A stretch of DNA of 64,000 bases from Bombyx mori (GCF_030269925.1 NC_085128.1:4280501-4344500); one strand, 5' to 3'. Shown: positions 1 through 10,383, counted from the first letter of the stretch. Notes: a model not told the origin generated them from the letters alone. Program-made: numbers and translations.

Positions 1-103
1 TCAACAAAGATAAGTTAAAGTTATTCGGTATAGAGGTAACTGAACATTGTTGAGAGTGATGCCCTGTATTATCTTGTTATTCTAGATACGGGGTTGTGGG
101 GAC

Positions 104-185
104 ACCCACTCTTAAATGGTTTAACGGAGCCCGTCAACGTCACCTTGAAACATGAGACTGAGGTCTCAATTGTTTAATTTTGTTG
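104..185 (-). repeat. Degenerate Bm1-like SINE remnant
   Basis: The stretch carries, in diverged form and minus orientation, the Bm1 order of landmarks: a 'cacccac' block, a 'gagcccgt' block, 'accttgaaa' and 'tgaggtctca'. No clear ends or target duplication remain. Positions 1-103 hold nothing I recognise. Confidence 0.35.
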
Positions 186-248
186 TATTGGAAATTGTAA
201 TCAGGCACCTAGGGTGATACCTACTCGCACGGGCCTACAAAAATACCC

Positions 249-607
249 TTTTTTTGGGTCAGGAGGAAATCGCCAGACCAGGGATGGCGAGCGGGGTATG
301 TCAGAATCGAACCGACTAAAACCTCCTGTCGCTCACAACCCACGTCCGAACCTCGCATGAGACAAAACTCATGAAAAGGCAAAGGAGAGAGAGTGAAGCG
401 TTTAGTGTGGAGCACATCTCTCCCTTCACCCTCCTCCTCGGGACGCCGGACCGGCGGTCGTCGGCGCCACGACCACCAGCCCTCTCGGTCGGCAGGCGAT
501 CCGGAGCCCGCCTAGATGGCGCCGGTTAGAGTGAGTTATCCTACGGACTACCCCGCTGGAGGTGAACCAGCGTGGGTCGAGGATAGCCGGCCTTCCATCA
601 CCCGCAT
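249..607 (-). mobile_element. Unclassified poly(A) retroposon, copy 1
   Basis: A GC-rich insert in AT-rich DNA, starting with a T run on the plus strand, so its poly(A) 3' end faces left. It is bounded by a near-perfect direct repeat: ACAAAAATACCC at 237-248 and ACAAAATACCC at 608-618. Two further copies lie at 12492-12881 and 12963-13352. The 5' ends differ between insertions, as expected of a 5'-truncated LINE or a SINE. It contains short open frames on both strands, but no recognisable protein domain. The family name is unknown to me. Confidence 0.7.
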
Positions 608-721
608 ACAAAATACCCTAGCACTCAGCAACTAGGAAAATTCATAATTTTATAACTTTTTATTTATTATAATAATACATGTAAATAATATAATAGAAAC
701 TGCGGAAATGTAATACATGGT

Positions 722-931
722 AATTCGGGCCCAAATTAGGATCCCCAGTATTATCGGAACTGGAAATTGATGCACATACAAGATATACGTTTAAATAGAT
801 ACATGTGTAGATATTAAACACTCAGACAAAGAGCAAAGAAGTCATTGCCACCGGAATGTTTGACCGATGTAGGAATTGAACCTGCGATTTTCGGCTCATA
901 AATCAGACGCACTAATTACTTCACCACGTTT
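722..931 (-). mobile_element. tRNA-headed SINE (second SINE family), minus copy
   Basis: Reading the minus strand, a head with a B-box-like GGTTCAATTCCT (near 883-872) is followed by the core found in the copies at 8150, 25391 and 26716 ('ctttgctctttgtctgagtgttta' in that region) and then a segment ending near 'aatttgggcccgaatt'. It is diverged, and A-box positions are poor. Confidence 0.6.
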
Positions 932-3030
932 AACACGTTACGTGCTATCGTGTAAGGTCCTCGTAAACACGACAAAATTACGTGTTTATTCAAAAATAAA
1001 TGTCGTTAGATTTCGTGATAGCTCTTATTATTAGTAGCAATAAAATGAAATATTGATTGAGTTACGTTTGTTTTCAAGCCGTAAATACGGTAAATATAAG
1101 CTGTTAAGCAAACGACGAATGCATCTAATGCACGCAGAGTGCAATTAAAACTTCCAGTGAGACGGAAAAGTTAAGACTTAATGAGATCTGTCTCAGTCGG
1201 AATTCGAATTAGCTTTTCAGAAGGAATGGCCTTTTTGTTGATAAAATACATATATTCATTGCTTCTTTTCTTTATGTTTATTTTAGAAATAGTCTGATTT
1301 AGCTGCTGTGCACGCACGAACGCATCTTAATCACCAATCAATCTTTCAAAAAATACTTATTATCTGTAGTGATGTAATTTTAGACTGAAACAAATGAAAA
1401 ACAATATCTGACTGATGAAAATAATGGTTCTAGATAGTAGGCATGATTTCTGCGACAGTGACTAATGAATGATATGACGTTGGAGTTTAGACCATATCAA
1501 AGAACCTTGATATATCATTTCAAAGAACATCTATTGATTTACATCTGCTCAGCTTGAAGTGTAAGCTGATAATCTATCAATTAAGTAATTATAAGAGAAA
1601 TTGAAAACCAATCAGGCCGCACCCAACGTCAAAACTTCAAGGTTCTAAACAGATTGGTGGTAAATAATTTTTTCTTCGTTTTTGCATCTCTATGATGATT
1701 TTTCATAAAGCTATGCAGCACGCAATATTGTTTGGATACAATGTTGGACGAACACGGGTGTTCTCAAGCCGTTCAATAAACACGTAAACACTAACATAGT
1801 TGTTCCAATGTAATATCTTTCAGAATACACAAAGTTGTTTTGTTTATTGCAACATCGCGGCAAAGTACGTAATGACATTGTTGAATGAACACTGGAGATA
1901 TGTGTTATGTTCAAATGAGATTACCGTGAGTAAAATGTTGCATTCATATTTGAAAGGTCTTTATTCTAAAACGACGTGGCCTTTAGTCTCACGTGGACCA
2001 AGTTAAACATCGGTACGCGGTCAAAAGATTAGGTAGGATCTGTTTTAATTGGACGAAAAGAAAAACAAAAAAAAAGGTTGCGTGTACTTATGTACGCGCG
2101 TAAGAAGTTATACTTTATTTTTATTAAATTTATTTCTTTTTTCTTATTTAAATTTTAATCAATTTGAAAAAAATCGATTAACATCCTCAAACACGCATAT
2201 TGGACATCCCTTTTCTTGACATCGTATAAATTCGGTTATTCTCGGTACGGTTCGGAAAGTTCACCTGTGGCTATATTCAGACTCGCCAAGTTACGTCGGT
2301 CGTATTGTAATGAGCGATTTAGTGGGCAACTTCATTCTGTTAATTTTGTGTCACGGTGCGCGCGCATCGTAAAATTTCACTCTCATCAATTTTTCATAAC
2401 GCGCCTAAAGAAGTATCACTTCAATAAATATAGTCACTCTCATTTAAATACATCACAACTCATTGAATGTAAGAAATCGTGGTGAGAGCCCATTACATAA
2501 TAAAGTGTACGTAAAATAGATGAGAAATAAAAAAAAAAATCGTAAACCAAATGTCGAACTATATCCGGATGTTGATGATATTTACCACTACTTGTGTCAA
2601 GAAATTTTCACGCGCCTCACTCATATAAATTACTCCAATCAACGCGGTTTTTTTTTTCAATTTGTTGTAATTGTCTCTTGCAATCACAAAGTTAATTGAG
2701 CGTGCGATCCGTGTGTACAGAAATGCCGATCAATCAACCGCACCAATTAGGTTAAGTGGATACCGCAAGACAGGTCCTGGTCGAGAGCTCACTCGATTTG
2801 GAGTTCACTTGACGTCCACTACTGCCAAATTCTATCTTTATATTAAATTTTATTTAATACATTACTTAATGCTTAATGAATTAATTCCGGTGGGTTTGCA
2901 CGCAATTACCACACCGCTACTTGAGTGCTACTCGAGTTCCACTTGATCTCTACTTGAGTACTCAAAAGCTACCTCGAGACATAACATTTATACCTTTAAT
3001 ACCATATACCTTTAAACGAGCAATTCTTGT
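932..3030. other. AT-rich stretch with no recognised feature
   Basis: Only short open frames without domain similarity, homopolymer runs (for example A run near 2530, T run near 2650) and no splice-flanked coding segment that I can support. If MCU continues to the left of the window, this is intron of that gene. Confidence 0.6.
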
Positions 3031-3170
3031 ATATATATATAATCTGAATCTCGGAAACGGCTCCAACGATTTTCATAAAATTTAGTATACAGGGGATTTC
3101 GGGGGCGATAAATCGATCTAGCTACGTTTTATTCAGATTTATTCAGAAAATGTTGTTTTATTCGTGTTTT
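3031..3170 (+). mobile_element. Possible 5' end fragment of a Helitron
   Basis: A TA-rich start followed by 'tctgaatctcggaaacggct' and a 'cgattttcataaaattta' block resembles the 5' ends of non-autonomous lepidopteran Helitrons, and is similar in style to the start of the element at 28251. No CTAG end could be assigned. Confidence 0.3.
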
Positions 3171-3714
3171 CAATAATCAACTCTTTCCGACATCTATTGG
3201 CGAATAATAATACAATTTTTTTTAATTGAGGGCAACTAACCGCTTTAAAGACGCAACAAGATGGCGTTATCAAAAAAAATCATCTAGTATTGTTTAATTG
3301 ATATATCATTTTTTTTTAAATGAAAACAATAATGTTCGCATGCTGGTAAAAAACATCAACGCCATGTTGAATTGCTTATTTGTTTATGCTATTCCATTTT
3401 CAAAACTCTGCATGCAATAAAAAATGTAATGTCACAAATTCACCATACACTCGTAGTGCAGTGCGTGTCTGCAGCAATGTTAGCCGGCAATTAGGGAAAG
3501 TACTTAAGTGATTCTATAGCACCATTGTGGGTTCATTAATGTATTGTTCTGTTCGCTATCAGCTCAATTCACTAAATTAGTACTTTCAGAATACACCATT
3601 GCTATATGTACATGCGATTCACAATACCACATAACAGATAATATCTCGTGATAGGATTAGGTACGGAAATTTCTTAAACGAAAATCAGGTGACCTTTAAA
3701 ATTTTATTCAATTA

Positions 3715-4006
3715 CTAGCTGACCCAGCAGACTTCGTAGTGCCTCCATTGATAAATAAAAGACCCAAACTTTTGTATAAAATAAACATAAATCAAACAAA
3801 AAGAATCAGTCCGACGGGGGACACATCAAAAGAAAAACAAAATTGTTATTTTTATTTAATTCCGAGCATTTTCATATTTATCTACCGTTTAAACCTTCTC
3901 TGGAATTCCACAAAAATTCAAGACCAAAATTAGCCAAATCGGTCTAGCCGTTCTCGAGTTTTAGCGAGACTAACTAACAGCAATTCATTTTTATATAATA
4001 TATAGA
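3715..4006 (-). mobile_element. Non-autonomous Helitron, family H1, copy 1
   Basis: On the minus strand the element starts with TC (4006-4005) after an A and ends with CTAG (3718-3715) before a T, the A|T insertion rule of Helitrons. It shares most of its length with the elements at 5602-5928 and 45469-47074, including the block 'cgctaaaactcgagaacggc' and the 3' end 'ctgctgggtcagctag'. It lies in presumed MCU intron. The protein-like frame inside it is not coding. Confidence 0.8.
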
Positions 4007-5131
4007 TGACTTACTTATATTTAATTTTTTAACACACATTATTTATTGGCTGAATTATAAAATGTTTCCTTATTCAAAACTATTCACAGTTTAAAAACAC
4101 TATTACTATTATTTAGGTCTTTTACTTTGTTTACTAGGATGTTAACGTTTGTATAGTAATAAATGGCGTTTATAAAATGGAACACCAGGGAACGATGCAA
4201 ACAAAAACTTTACGTGATGCTTATAAATTGTTCTGTTCCCGGTTTAAGTTCAAACATAAATTGTACGGGAATATAGTAACACTACGTTCGTAGTAGAACA
4301 TACAACACACCTGACGTTACTCTTAATCGAAAAATGGACATAACTTTTCTAATCTTGTTCAGCGCTCGAGTTCTGAATAACGTTCGGTTTCGAAAACCGA
4401 TTTTAGAATTATCTAGATAAATTCTTGTATTCTTTTTTTAGCGTAACGGTAAATGGTTAGTCATTCCGCTTTAATGGTTAGAAATACCAAAGCATTATTT
4501 TATAACTAGCGGTATACCATCAGTACAAAATATTCCATAAAGCGACGTCCAAATTGTACAGAAATAACAGTAATTCTATTCTTCAAGCTTTTAATATTAT
4601 ATTTGTATAATGCATTCGTTCTTATACAAAACGTGTGGGTTAATACACGTACTTAGGAATGCACAGCGCATGCCTGCGCTAAGATTAAGACCAGTAATCT
4701 TCTTAAAGCGTTGAATAGAGAACTTATGTTGGAAAATCGCTTGGCGTTCGGCCAGGATTCAATTAAGATGTGACATGCGCACACAATATCTCGCCGTTTT
4801 CAATATCAATCAATCTAGAGAAAGATAATGGAAGTCATCGAAATAACATGCTTTCGGAAAATATGAACAGATATTAAAGCGTTTTTTGTGACTGACTTTT
4901 CGTAAAGATCTTATCAATCGTGGTCACTCACTGGTTATTACTATAATAGCATTGTAGTGTTAAATATTAAAACTTTATACACAAAATTAACTAAAAGTAT
5001 CTTGAGCTCTCGTATTTTGTTTGATTTAGAGTTTCAATTTTAGAATAAGATGAAGTTGGCTGTTAGACAAGTGACAACCACTGCAGTCAGATTTCTAAAC
5101 GTGTAAATGTTACATGATGAGGGAACAATCA
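4007..5131. other. AT-rich stretch with no recognised feature
   Basis: No repeats recognised and no exon-like segment. Presumed intron of the minus-strand MCU gene. Confidence 0.55.
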
Positions 5132-5378
5132 TATCGAGGGGTGTATGGCGATTTGGTTTAAACGACATTTTTGCAGCATTACAGGAGAGCCATTTAAAGC
5201 TTTATAATTTGGAAAAAATATCGTAACAAAAAACTAATTCGGCTATAGAACGGGGTAAGCTTAATTGAAGTTCAATTAAAAACATCGAACTGTTGATGCT
5301 AAAACTAAACAAAACAGGCCTTTCAATTAGAAAAATAAATGTAGCGTGTTATGCGAAATCTCTCTTAAATCATATACT

Positions 5379-5601
5379 GGTGGTAGGACCTCTTGTGAGT
5401 CCGCACGGGTAGGTACAATCGCTCTGCCTATTTCTGTCATAAACAGTAATGCGTTTCGGTTTGAAGGGCGGGGCAGCCGTAGTAACTATACTGAGGCCTT
5501 AGAACTTATATCTTAAGGTGGGTGGCGCATTTACGTTGTATATGTCCATGGGCTCCAGTAACCACTTAACACCAGGTGGGCTGTTAGCTCGTCCACCCAA
5601 A
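5379..5601 (+). mobile_element. Bm1 SINE, 5'-truncated, split by a Helitron
   Basis: It begins at the 'ctggtggtagg' point where many copies here begin, contains the conserved blocks ('ctgcctatttctg', 'gcgtttcggtttga', 'ggtgggtggcgcattta'), and breaks at 'gtccaccca'. Its tail 'taagcaataaaaaaaa' resumes at 5929-5942, right after the CTAG of the inserted Helitron. Confidence 0.85.
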
Positions 5602-5928
5602 TCTCTATATATAAAAATGAATTGCTGTTTTTTTTTTTTTTTATTGCTTAGATGGGTGGACGAGCTCGTTAGTCGCGCTAAAACTCGAGAACGGCTAGAC
5701 CAATTTGGCTTATTTTGGTCTTGAATTATTTGTGGAAGTCCAGAGAGGGTTTAAAAGGTAGATAAATATGAAAATGCTCGGAATTAAATAAAAATAACAA
5801 TTTTGTTTTCCCTTTGATGTGTCCCCCGTCGGACGGATTACTTTTGTTTGTTTTAAGTTTATTTTATACAAAAGTTTAGGTCTTTTATTTATCGATTGAG
5901 GCACTACGAAGTCTGCCGGGTCAGCTAG
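5602..5928 (+). mobile_element. Non-autonomous Helitron, family H1, copy 2, inside Bm1
   Basis: TC start (5602-5603) preceded by A, and CTAG (5925-5928) followed by T. Its body matches the H1 copies at 3715 and 45469. The host sequence on both sides is one Bm1 SINE, which fixes both ends independently. An inverted 38-bp Bm1 tail interrupts it at 5629-5666. Confidence 0.85.
5629..5666 (-). mobile_element. 38-bp inverted Bm1 3'-end stub inside the Helitron
   Basis: A T run followed by 'attgcttagatgggtgga' and 'cgagct' is the exact complement of the Bm1 3' terminus. It sits between two halves of H1 sequence ('gaattgctgtt' and 'cgttagt'). Together with the plus-strand Bm1 end at 5587-5599 it forms an inverted repeat (agctcgtccaccc / gggtggacgagct). 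Confidence 0.75.
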
Positions 5929-5998
5929 TAAGCAATAAAAAAAATTGCCTTTTACTCCTCGATATGATTATACTGTTGTATGGTAGGTGAGTACTAAC

Positions 5999-6154
5999 TT
6001 GTGACGGGCTCTTAACGTAGTACTCCGTGTCGTTAATGATGAGTCGGAAATCGGTTTCCAGTAATGACTCGATGGTGTCACTCGAAGAGATCCGGACCCG
6101 CTCGTCTGCGGCCAGTGCAGCAGCACGCTCCACCCCACGGTCTTCTGCTTTCAC
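5999..6154 (-). CDS. MCU: Mitochondrial calcium uniporter (MCU), N-terminal-domain exon 2 of 2 seen
   Basis: MCU is the pore subunit of the uniporter that carries Ca2+ across the inner mitochondrial membrane into the matrix. This 156-bp exon encodes 52 residues (VKAEDRGVER...YYVKSPSQ) in one open frame. Upstream on the minus strand is a pyrimidine-rich tract ending TTTTCACAG; downstream is a GTTAGT donor (5998-5993). The exon joins in phase 0 with the one at 7735-7856. The EDRG-[VI]-[ED]-R motif, the 'VRI/A-SS.' segment and F-R-L-I-I-N-D followed by Y-V match the second half of the MCU N-terminal matrix domain of animals. The coiled coil, two membrane helices and the WDIME-type pore motif were searched for by eye on this strand and are not in 1-5998, so they should lie beyond the window. 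A MITE/Helitron nest begins 34 bp past the donor. The next exon and cDNA support are not visible. Confidence 0.88.
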
Positions 6155-6189
6155 CTGTGAAAATAAATTAACATCAACAAAATTTTAGT

Positions 6190-6305
6190 GGTAGGCAGCG
6201 GCTTGGCTCTGCCCCTGGCATCACTAAAGTCCATGTGCGACGGTAACTACTCACCATCAGGTGAGCCGTGTGCTCGTCTGCCTACAAGATCAATACAAAA
6301 AAAAA
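6190..6305 (+). mobile_element. Retroposon 3' end ('GCCTACAAG' tail family), in MCU intron
   Basis: A block starting 'gtaggcagcggcttggctct', with 'gcccctggcat' and 'actcaccatcaggtg', runs to 'gtctgcctacaag' and an A-rich tail. Minus-strand copies lie at 10939-11062 and 39740-39862. It lies about 36 bp upstream of the acceptor of the MCU exon at 5999-6154. Confidence 0.65.
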
Positions 6306-6724
6306 TTAGAAATACCAATTTTCCAACAGATTTAGCTTTTTATTTATTTACACCGTTATGATGCGCACACAAATGAAATAAAACCATCGCCGAGCGTGAG
6401 CGCTCGTGAACACTCTTCACGTTACGTACATCACAAAAACAACTATTAGTAAGTATATAGCCAAACTCTCTCACACGAAAGAATATGCATAAATAATAAA
6501 CAAGACGAATGTTTTTAATAATTCTGTCTTAAAGAATTTCTATTCTTATTTTCGACAATTTGAAAATATAAAGCATTCGTTCTTTATAATATCTTGATAT
6601 TTCTATGCCAAATTGAATATAATGCTACTACTCGTAATATTGAATTGAAACTTAATTCTTCATACACAGCATTTCTAAGTTTAACATCTTCACTATCCTG
6701 GGATATTATTCCAGCTACACGCGA

Positions 6725-6885
6725 ACGCGTAGGTGAGCTCACGGGCTGAGCTTGAAAGAATTTTCTAACACTAGCAAGTGCAGTGTTTCGTAGAATCTAC
6801 AACCGGACCGGAATCGCGACCCACTGAGAAGATTCAGTGAGAAACTCAGTAGACTAATCTTGATTAAATTTCGGAGGTCGTTATG
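6725..6885 (-). mobile_element. L1-like (BMC1-type) LINE 3' fragment
   Basis: The minus strand carries the family landmarks 'ctgagtttctcactga', 'gggtcgcgattccggtccgg' and 'gtgagctcacctacgcg', the same order as in the better copy at 27545-27930. It is degraded and lacks a clear poly(A). It lies in the intron between the two MCU exons. Confidence 0.6.
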
Positions 6886-7734
6886 CCAGAGCTATTACTC
6901 AAACCAACGGGACCTTTGAACAGAGTTATCATTATGAATCTTAATTACGATAATACCTTAAGTTCATCGACTTACTTCCTCGGGTCTTAGGACGAAATGT
7001 TAACTTTATCTGGCTTATTAAGTAAATCTTAAAACATTTTAATGAGGTTCGGCTGTGAGGGTAAATTCGAAAATTGTAGATTAATAATTGTTTATATAAA
7101 TATTTTAATCTCGGCTACAAATAAAAACTTTGTTGATGTTCAAAAATTGTGTATTCTGATACCAATTCTGATCAAATACCCATACTATACTTAAGTCGTA
7201 ATTAAGTACCTACTTATGATTGGCTTACACAACATTCATTAAAGTTACGTCAAATTAGAATTTAGATTATTATTATTCTTCGTGTCGTAATGACGTTTTC
7301 GAATACATAATATTATGAACACATATCACACCTTCAGAATTTAAGTGGGCTAATCCAAAATTCTTGTTTTTTGGTAAACGCAAAAAATATAATTGAAGAA
7401 TTGGAATTTTTCAGTTTTGATTTTAATACTGTAAGCCTTAAAGCGCATACTTTAAAAATTAAGGTATGTGCTTGATTTACAAGTGACGGAAAGTATACTT
7501 TGCCCTTTTCTAAGCAAAATTTAAATTTCATTTTTAATTTAAAATAAATAAATTTATAAACTGATAGAATACATGTTTATAAGACGTTCATAGTATAAAA
7601 CACATTTTCTTAATTTTTTTTACTTAAGCCATTTCAATTCTTAAGGTGCGATATGTTATCCAATCCGATTATGTGCGCGTTCAACGTAGTTTCAATTCAC
7701 CAAGGTACGTTTAATGTTTGAGGTCGATTCTCAC

Positions 7735-7856
7735 CTGCTCGAGGAGGTCGCCGACGGTCTGAGAGACTGGACGTAGTGTAAAGCGGCATCGCTCGCGTCT
7801 TGAGGGCAGCGGTACCGTGATCACGGGTAACCCCCGGCGGTATGTCACCGTCACCT
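7735..7856 (-). CDS. MCU: Mitochondrial calcium uniporter (MCU), N-terminal-domain exon 1 of 2 seen
   Basis: A 122-bp exon on the minus strand, preceded by TTGTTACAG and followed by GTGAGA. Two bases (AG) complete a codon from an upstream exon, then 40 codons read VTVTYRRGLP...TVGDLLEQ. The V-T-V-x-Y-x-x-G-L-P start, the L-P-S-R-R-E-R-C core and the F-T-L-[KR]-P-[IV]-S segment are hallmarks of the MCU N-terminal matrix domain. The frame runs directly into the exon at 5999-6154, giving 92 continuous residues across the junction. GC content is well above the flanks, as for other silkworm exons. An acceptor two bases further in (AG at the exon start) would leave the protein frame unchanged. A Helitron terminus (7899) lies 43 bp upstream of the exon, in the branch-point region. 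The preceding exon with the mitochondrial targeting sequence was not found to the right. Confidence 0.9.
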
Positions 7857-7898
7857 CTGTAACAATTATACGAAATTGCATTCAAATCGTTCTCTTGA

Positions 7899-8130
7899 TC
7901 TATATCTATCTATACTAGTACTAGTAATATGTAAATCTACAGTGGTTTTTACGGATGTCCCGTATAACTACTGAACCATGCATCTGATTGACTTGAAACT
8001 TGGTATGTAGAAAATACATGTACTTAATGGATAGGCTAATATTTATATGAGTGTTGGAGTCCCTAATAAGAATGAAAATAAATAATATTGTTAATTTTAA
8101 ATGCCCACCGAAGCGGGCGAGTACGGCTAG
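7899..8130 (+). mobile_element. Non-autonomous Helitron, family H3
   Basis: TC start at 7899 after A, and CTAG at 8127-8130 before T. A GCCC...GGGC stem (8103-8118) sits 8 nt before the terminal CTAG, the hairpin expected at a Helitron 3' end. Internal text such as 'ctacagtggtttttacgga' and 'gattgacttgaaacttggta' looks like known lepidopteran Helitrons. Confidence 0.7.
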
Positions 8131-8149
8131 TAATTAATAATTTCATTGA

Positions 8150-8395
8150 CTCGGTGGTGCAGTAATTAGCGCCCCTGACTGTCGTGCCGAGGGTCGTGGG
8201 TTCGATTCCCACATCAGGCAAACGTTTGTGTGATGCACAGCTTTGTTTGCTCTTTCTCTGGGTGTTTATTATCTATATATGTACATAAACGTATATGTAT
8301 GTCAGTCTCTGGTACGCATAACACAGAGAATCCGAGTTAGGGGCTAGATGACCGTGCCTGATTTGTTACCAGTTATTTATATGATCAACTCTTTC
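8150..8395 (+). mobile_element. tRNA-headed SINE (second family), best copy
   Basis: A-box-like 'ggtggtgcagtaattagcg' and B-box 'gggttcgattccc' form a Pol III promoter-like head. The core 'gctctttctctgggtgttta' and the end 'taggggctagatgaccgtgc' follow. Related copies: 722 (-), 24640 (+), 25391 (-), 26716 (-). It is not a tRNA gene: no acceptor stem closes the head, and the transcript would run on into the core. Confidence 0.75.
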
Positions 8396-8879
8396 GGGCT
8401 AGAGTTAATATTTTAATATTGTTTTATTTATTTTATTCGATTAATCGATTTTAATCGTCGCTAAACTAAAAACACCAAATCTCAATATCACTGTAAAAAT
8501 ACGGCTCTAAAAAACAGTAAACGTACACACCCATCTACATGTACCAAAAATATTTCGGATATTTAAGATTAATGGATTTTTTAAACATAAACTATCTTAT
8601 TACGACATACATGACTTTCAATTATAGGGCTTTTGAATTCTCGCAACATTTTGTTCAATGCGAGAGCTGAAATGTATTCAATATCTTTTGCCGTCGACGA
8701 CGATGTGTGTGAATAGCAAGCACTTGACGTTGAAGCGCCCTTTGCTTCATTGCTTTCTATTGTTTTACGAGAGCAAACACTCGCTTTTTGTCCCCAAACG
8801 ATGCTACACTAAATTGCTACATTAAATTTTCTTACAGAAGACAAGTTCTCGTCAATTTGTTGCAATTTTAAACTTGATT

Positions 8880-9175
8880 TATCTTCTTTTTTGTGTTCAC
8901 CTTATACCACGAGGTGGGGTCGGCACAGCGAATTTTTCTATTCCATTCTCTTCTATTAGCCGTCATCGCAACACTCACTCGTCTCTCTCTCTCTCTCTCA
9001 TATTGTCGACCTCTTCCCCTCAACCTTGCACTACTATTTCCATACATCTCCTAGTCACATGCTCCTCTCTACGCATCACATGTCCACACCACGCTAACAC
9101 TAACCGCTGTCAATGTGTTAGATCAGCTTTTATAATAGTTTCTATCGCTATTTTCATTTGTGGTCGCTTTCGCTA
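8880..9175 (-). pseudogene. LINE reverse-transcriptase C-terminal remnant
   Basis: On the minus strand, a frame reading W-C-G-H-V-M-R-R-E-E-H-V-T-R-R-C-M-E and then R-G-R-G-R matches the tail of retrotransposon RTs ('GHVxRRxxxxxTRR' and 'GRGRPKK' signatures). It is broken by frameshift near 9024. A (TC)n run at 8980-8999 lies inside. Related remnants: 34215, 37440, 38025. Confidence 0.6.
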
Positions 9176-9604
9176 GTTCCGCTTAAATATTGACAAATAA
9201 CCACTATGTATTTCTCGTGTAGTGCAATACTCGTAAACATTTTTAATTCTTTCACTTACTGCATTGCATTAAATTACATTTTGTTTCCATAACATAAAAT
9301 TGCATTAAATTACTTCAATAATAAAAAGTTCCAAGCATATTATACTCGTACTTGTGAAAAACGAAACAATAAACCCCTAATGAAAAATTAAAGAACAGTT
9401 AAATTAATGACGGTTTCAAGTATCATTTCGTTACCTCGCACTCGTAACTTCATTTTTAACGTCATCAATATTTTTTTGTATGTTTCAGTTGCTAAGTCTT
9501 GTACACAACGAAATACTCTGAAATTTTATTTGGTTTCATGACTTTCTTAGTAAATTTTGTAATTTTATGGATGTTTAAGGGTTTTGTTTTCATTGCTTCT
9601 CAAC

Positions 9605-9785
9605 AGAACTAATGAGGTTCGTATCTATCCGAAATCGGACTCATTTAGAAGCCAGTCACGATCGCCGGCCTAGACAGGTCATTACTGATCCACTCGGACC
9701 ACTAACACAATTATTAGCGGCTCTAATATTAGGAACAGGCATCGGGACCCTGGTAACCGTACTCTACCTAACTAATCTAATCTAA
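9605..9785 (+). mobile_element. L1-like LINE fragment
   Basis: Contains 'gccggcctagacaggtcatt', 'gatccactcggacc' and 'accctggtaaccgtactc', the same series of landmarks as the L1-like fragment at 50829-51335. It is degraded, with no ends seen. Confidence 0.5.
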
Positions 9786-9818
9786 CCCATCACACTGGCG
9801 AGCTTCTTGCCGAATCTA

Positions 9819-10062
9819 CTGGTGGTAGGATCTCTTGTGAGTCCGCGCGGGTAGGTACCACCACCCTGCCTATTTCTGCCGTGAAGCAGTAATGCGTTTC
9901 GGTTTGAAAGGTGGGGCAGCCGTTGTAATTATACTTGAGACCTTAGAACTTATATCTCAAGGTGGGTGGCGCATTTACGTTGTAGATGTCTATGGGCTCC
10001 ACTAACCACTTCACACTAGGTGGGCTGTGAGCTCGTCCACCCATCTAAGCAATAAAAAAAAT
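9819..10062 (+). mobile_element. Bm1 SINE, 5'-truncated
   Basis: Starts at 'actggtggtagg' and runs through all Bm1 body landmarks to 'ccatctaagcaataaaaaaa'. No tRNA head. Confidence 0.9.
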
Positions 10063-10118
10063 CTTCTCAGCAGATAACGATCTCGATCCGTTATTACTAG
10101 TACCTACTACTTTAACGG

Positions 10119-10383
10119 CCGTCTGGTGTAGTGGTAAGTGACATGGTCACTACACAAGGGGGTCGCGGGTTCGAATCCCGCCAAGGGAAGATATTTGTAT
10201 GATAAATATAAATGTCTTTTCCAGGGTTTTGGATGTATATTAAATATGTGTATGTGTATAATAAAAATCTTATATTTATTTCCGTTATCTGGTACCTGTA
10301 ACACAAGTTCTTTACGAACTTATCACGGGACCAGTTAACGTGGCGTGACTGTTAGTAAATATTTATTTATTTATTTATTTATT
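10119..10383 (+). mobile_element. tRNA-headed SINE with a different head and (TTTA)n tail
   Basis: Head 'gtctggtgtagtggtaagtg' plus B-box 'gcgggttcgaatcccgcc' looks like a tRNA promoter. The following core ('ccagggttttgga', 'ctggtacctgtaacacaag') is laid out like the core of the SINE at 8150. It ends in a TTTA microsatellite at 10359-10383. A solo LTR has inserted into that tail. Confidence 0.65.

Larger units (their letters stand above)
5132..5964. mobile_element. MITE with about 40-bp terminal inverted repeats, copy 1 (split)
   Basis: The left end reads TATCGAGGGGTG and the complement of the right end reads TATCGAGGAGTA, followed on both sides by related GC/TTTGGTTTAA-type sequence. The same family occurs at 29979-30464 and 50760-51527, where the inner blocks 'cgacatttttgca' and 'catcgaactgttg' recur. 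This copy is split by a Bm1 SINE that is itself split by a Helitron. The right terminus is 34 bp from the MCU splice donor at 5998. Confidence 0.7.

Noticed and set aside
3739..3933. Lys-rich frames at 3739, 5710 and 45526 that resemble each other
   Set aside because: The similarity reflects three copies of the same Helitron, not a gene family.
1..5998. Search for the MCU pore-motif and transmembrane exons
   Set aside because: No minus-strand segment resembling the W-D-I-M-E motif or its flanking helices was found by eye; probably outside the window.
10119..10195. Possible tRNA gene
   Set aside because: A and B boxes are present but no acceptor stem or plausible cloverleaf closes; the element continues into a SINE core.
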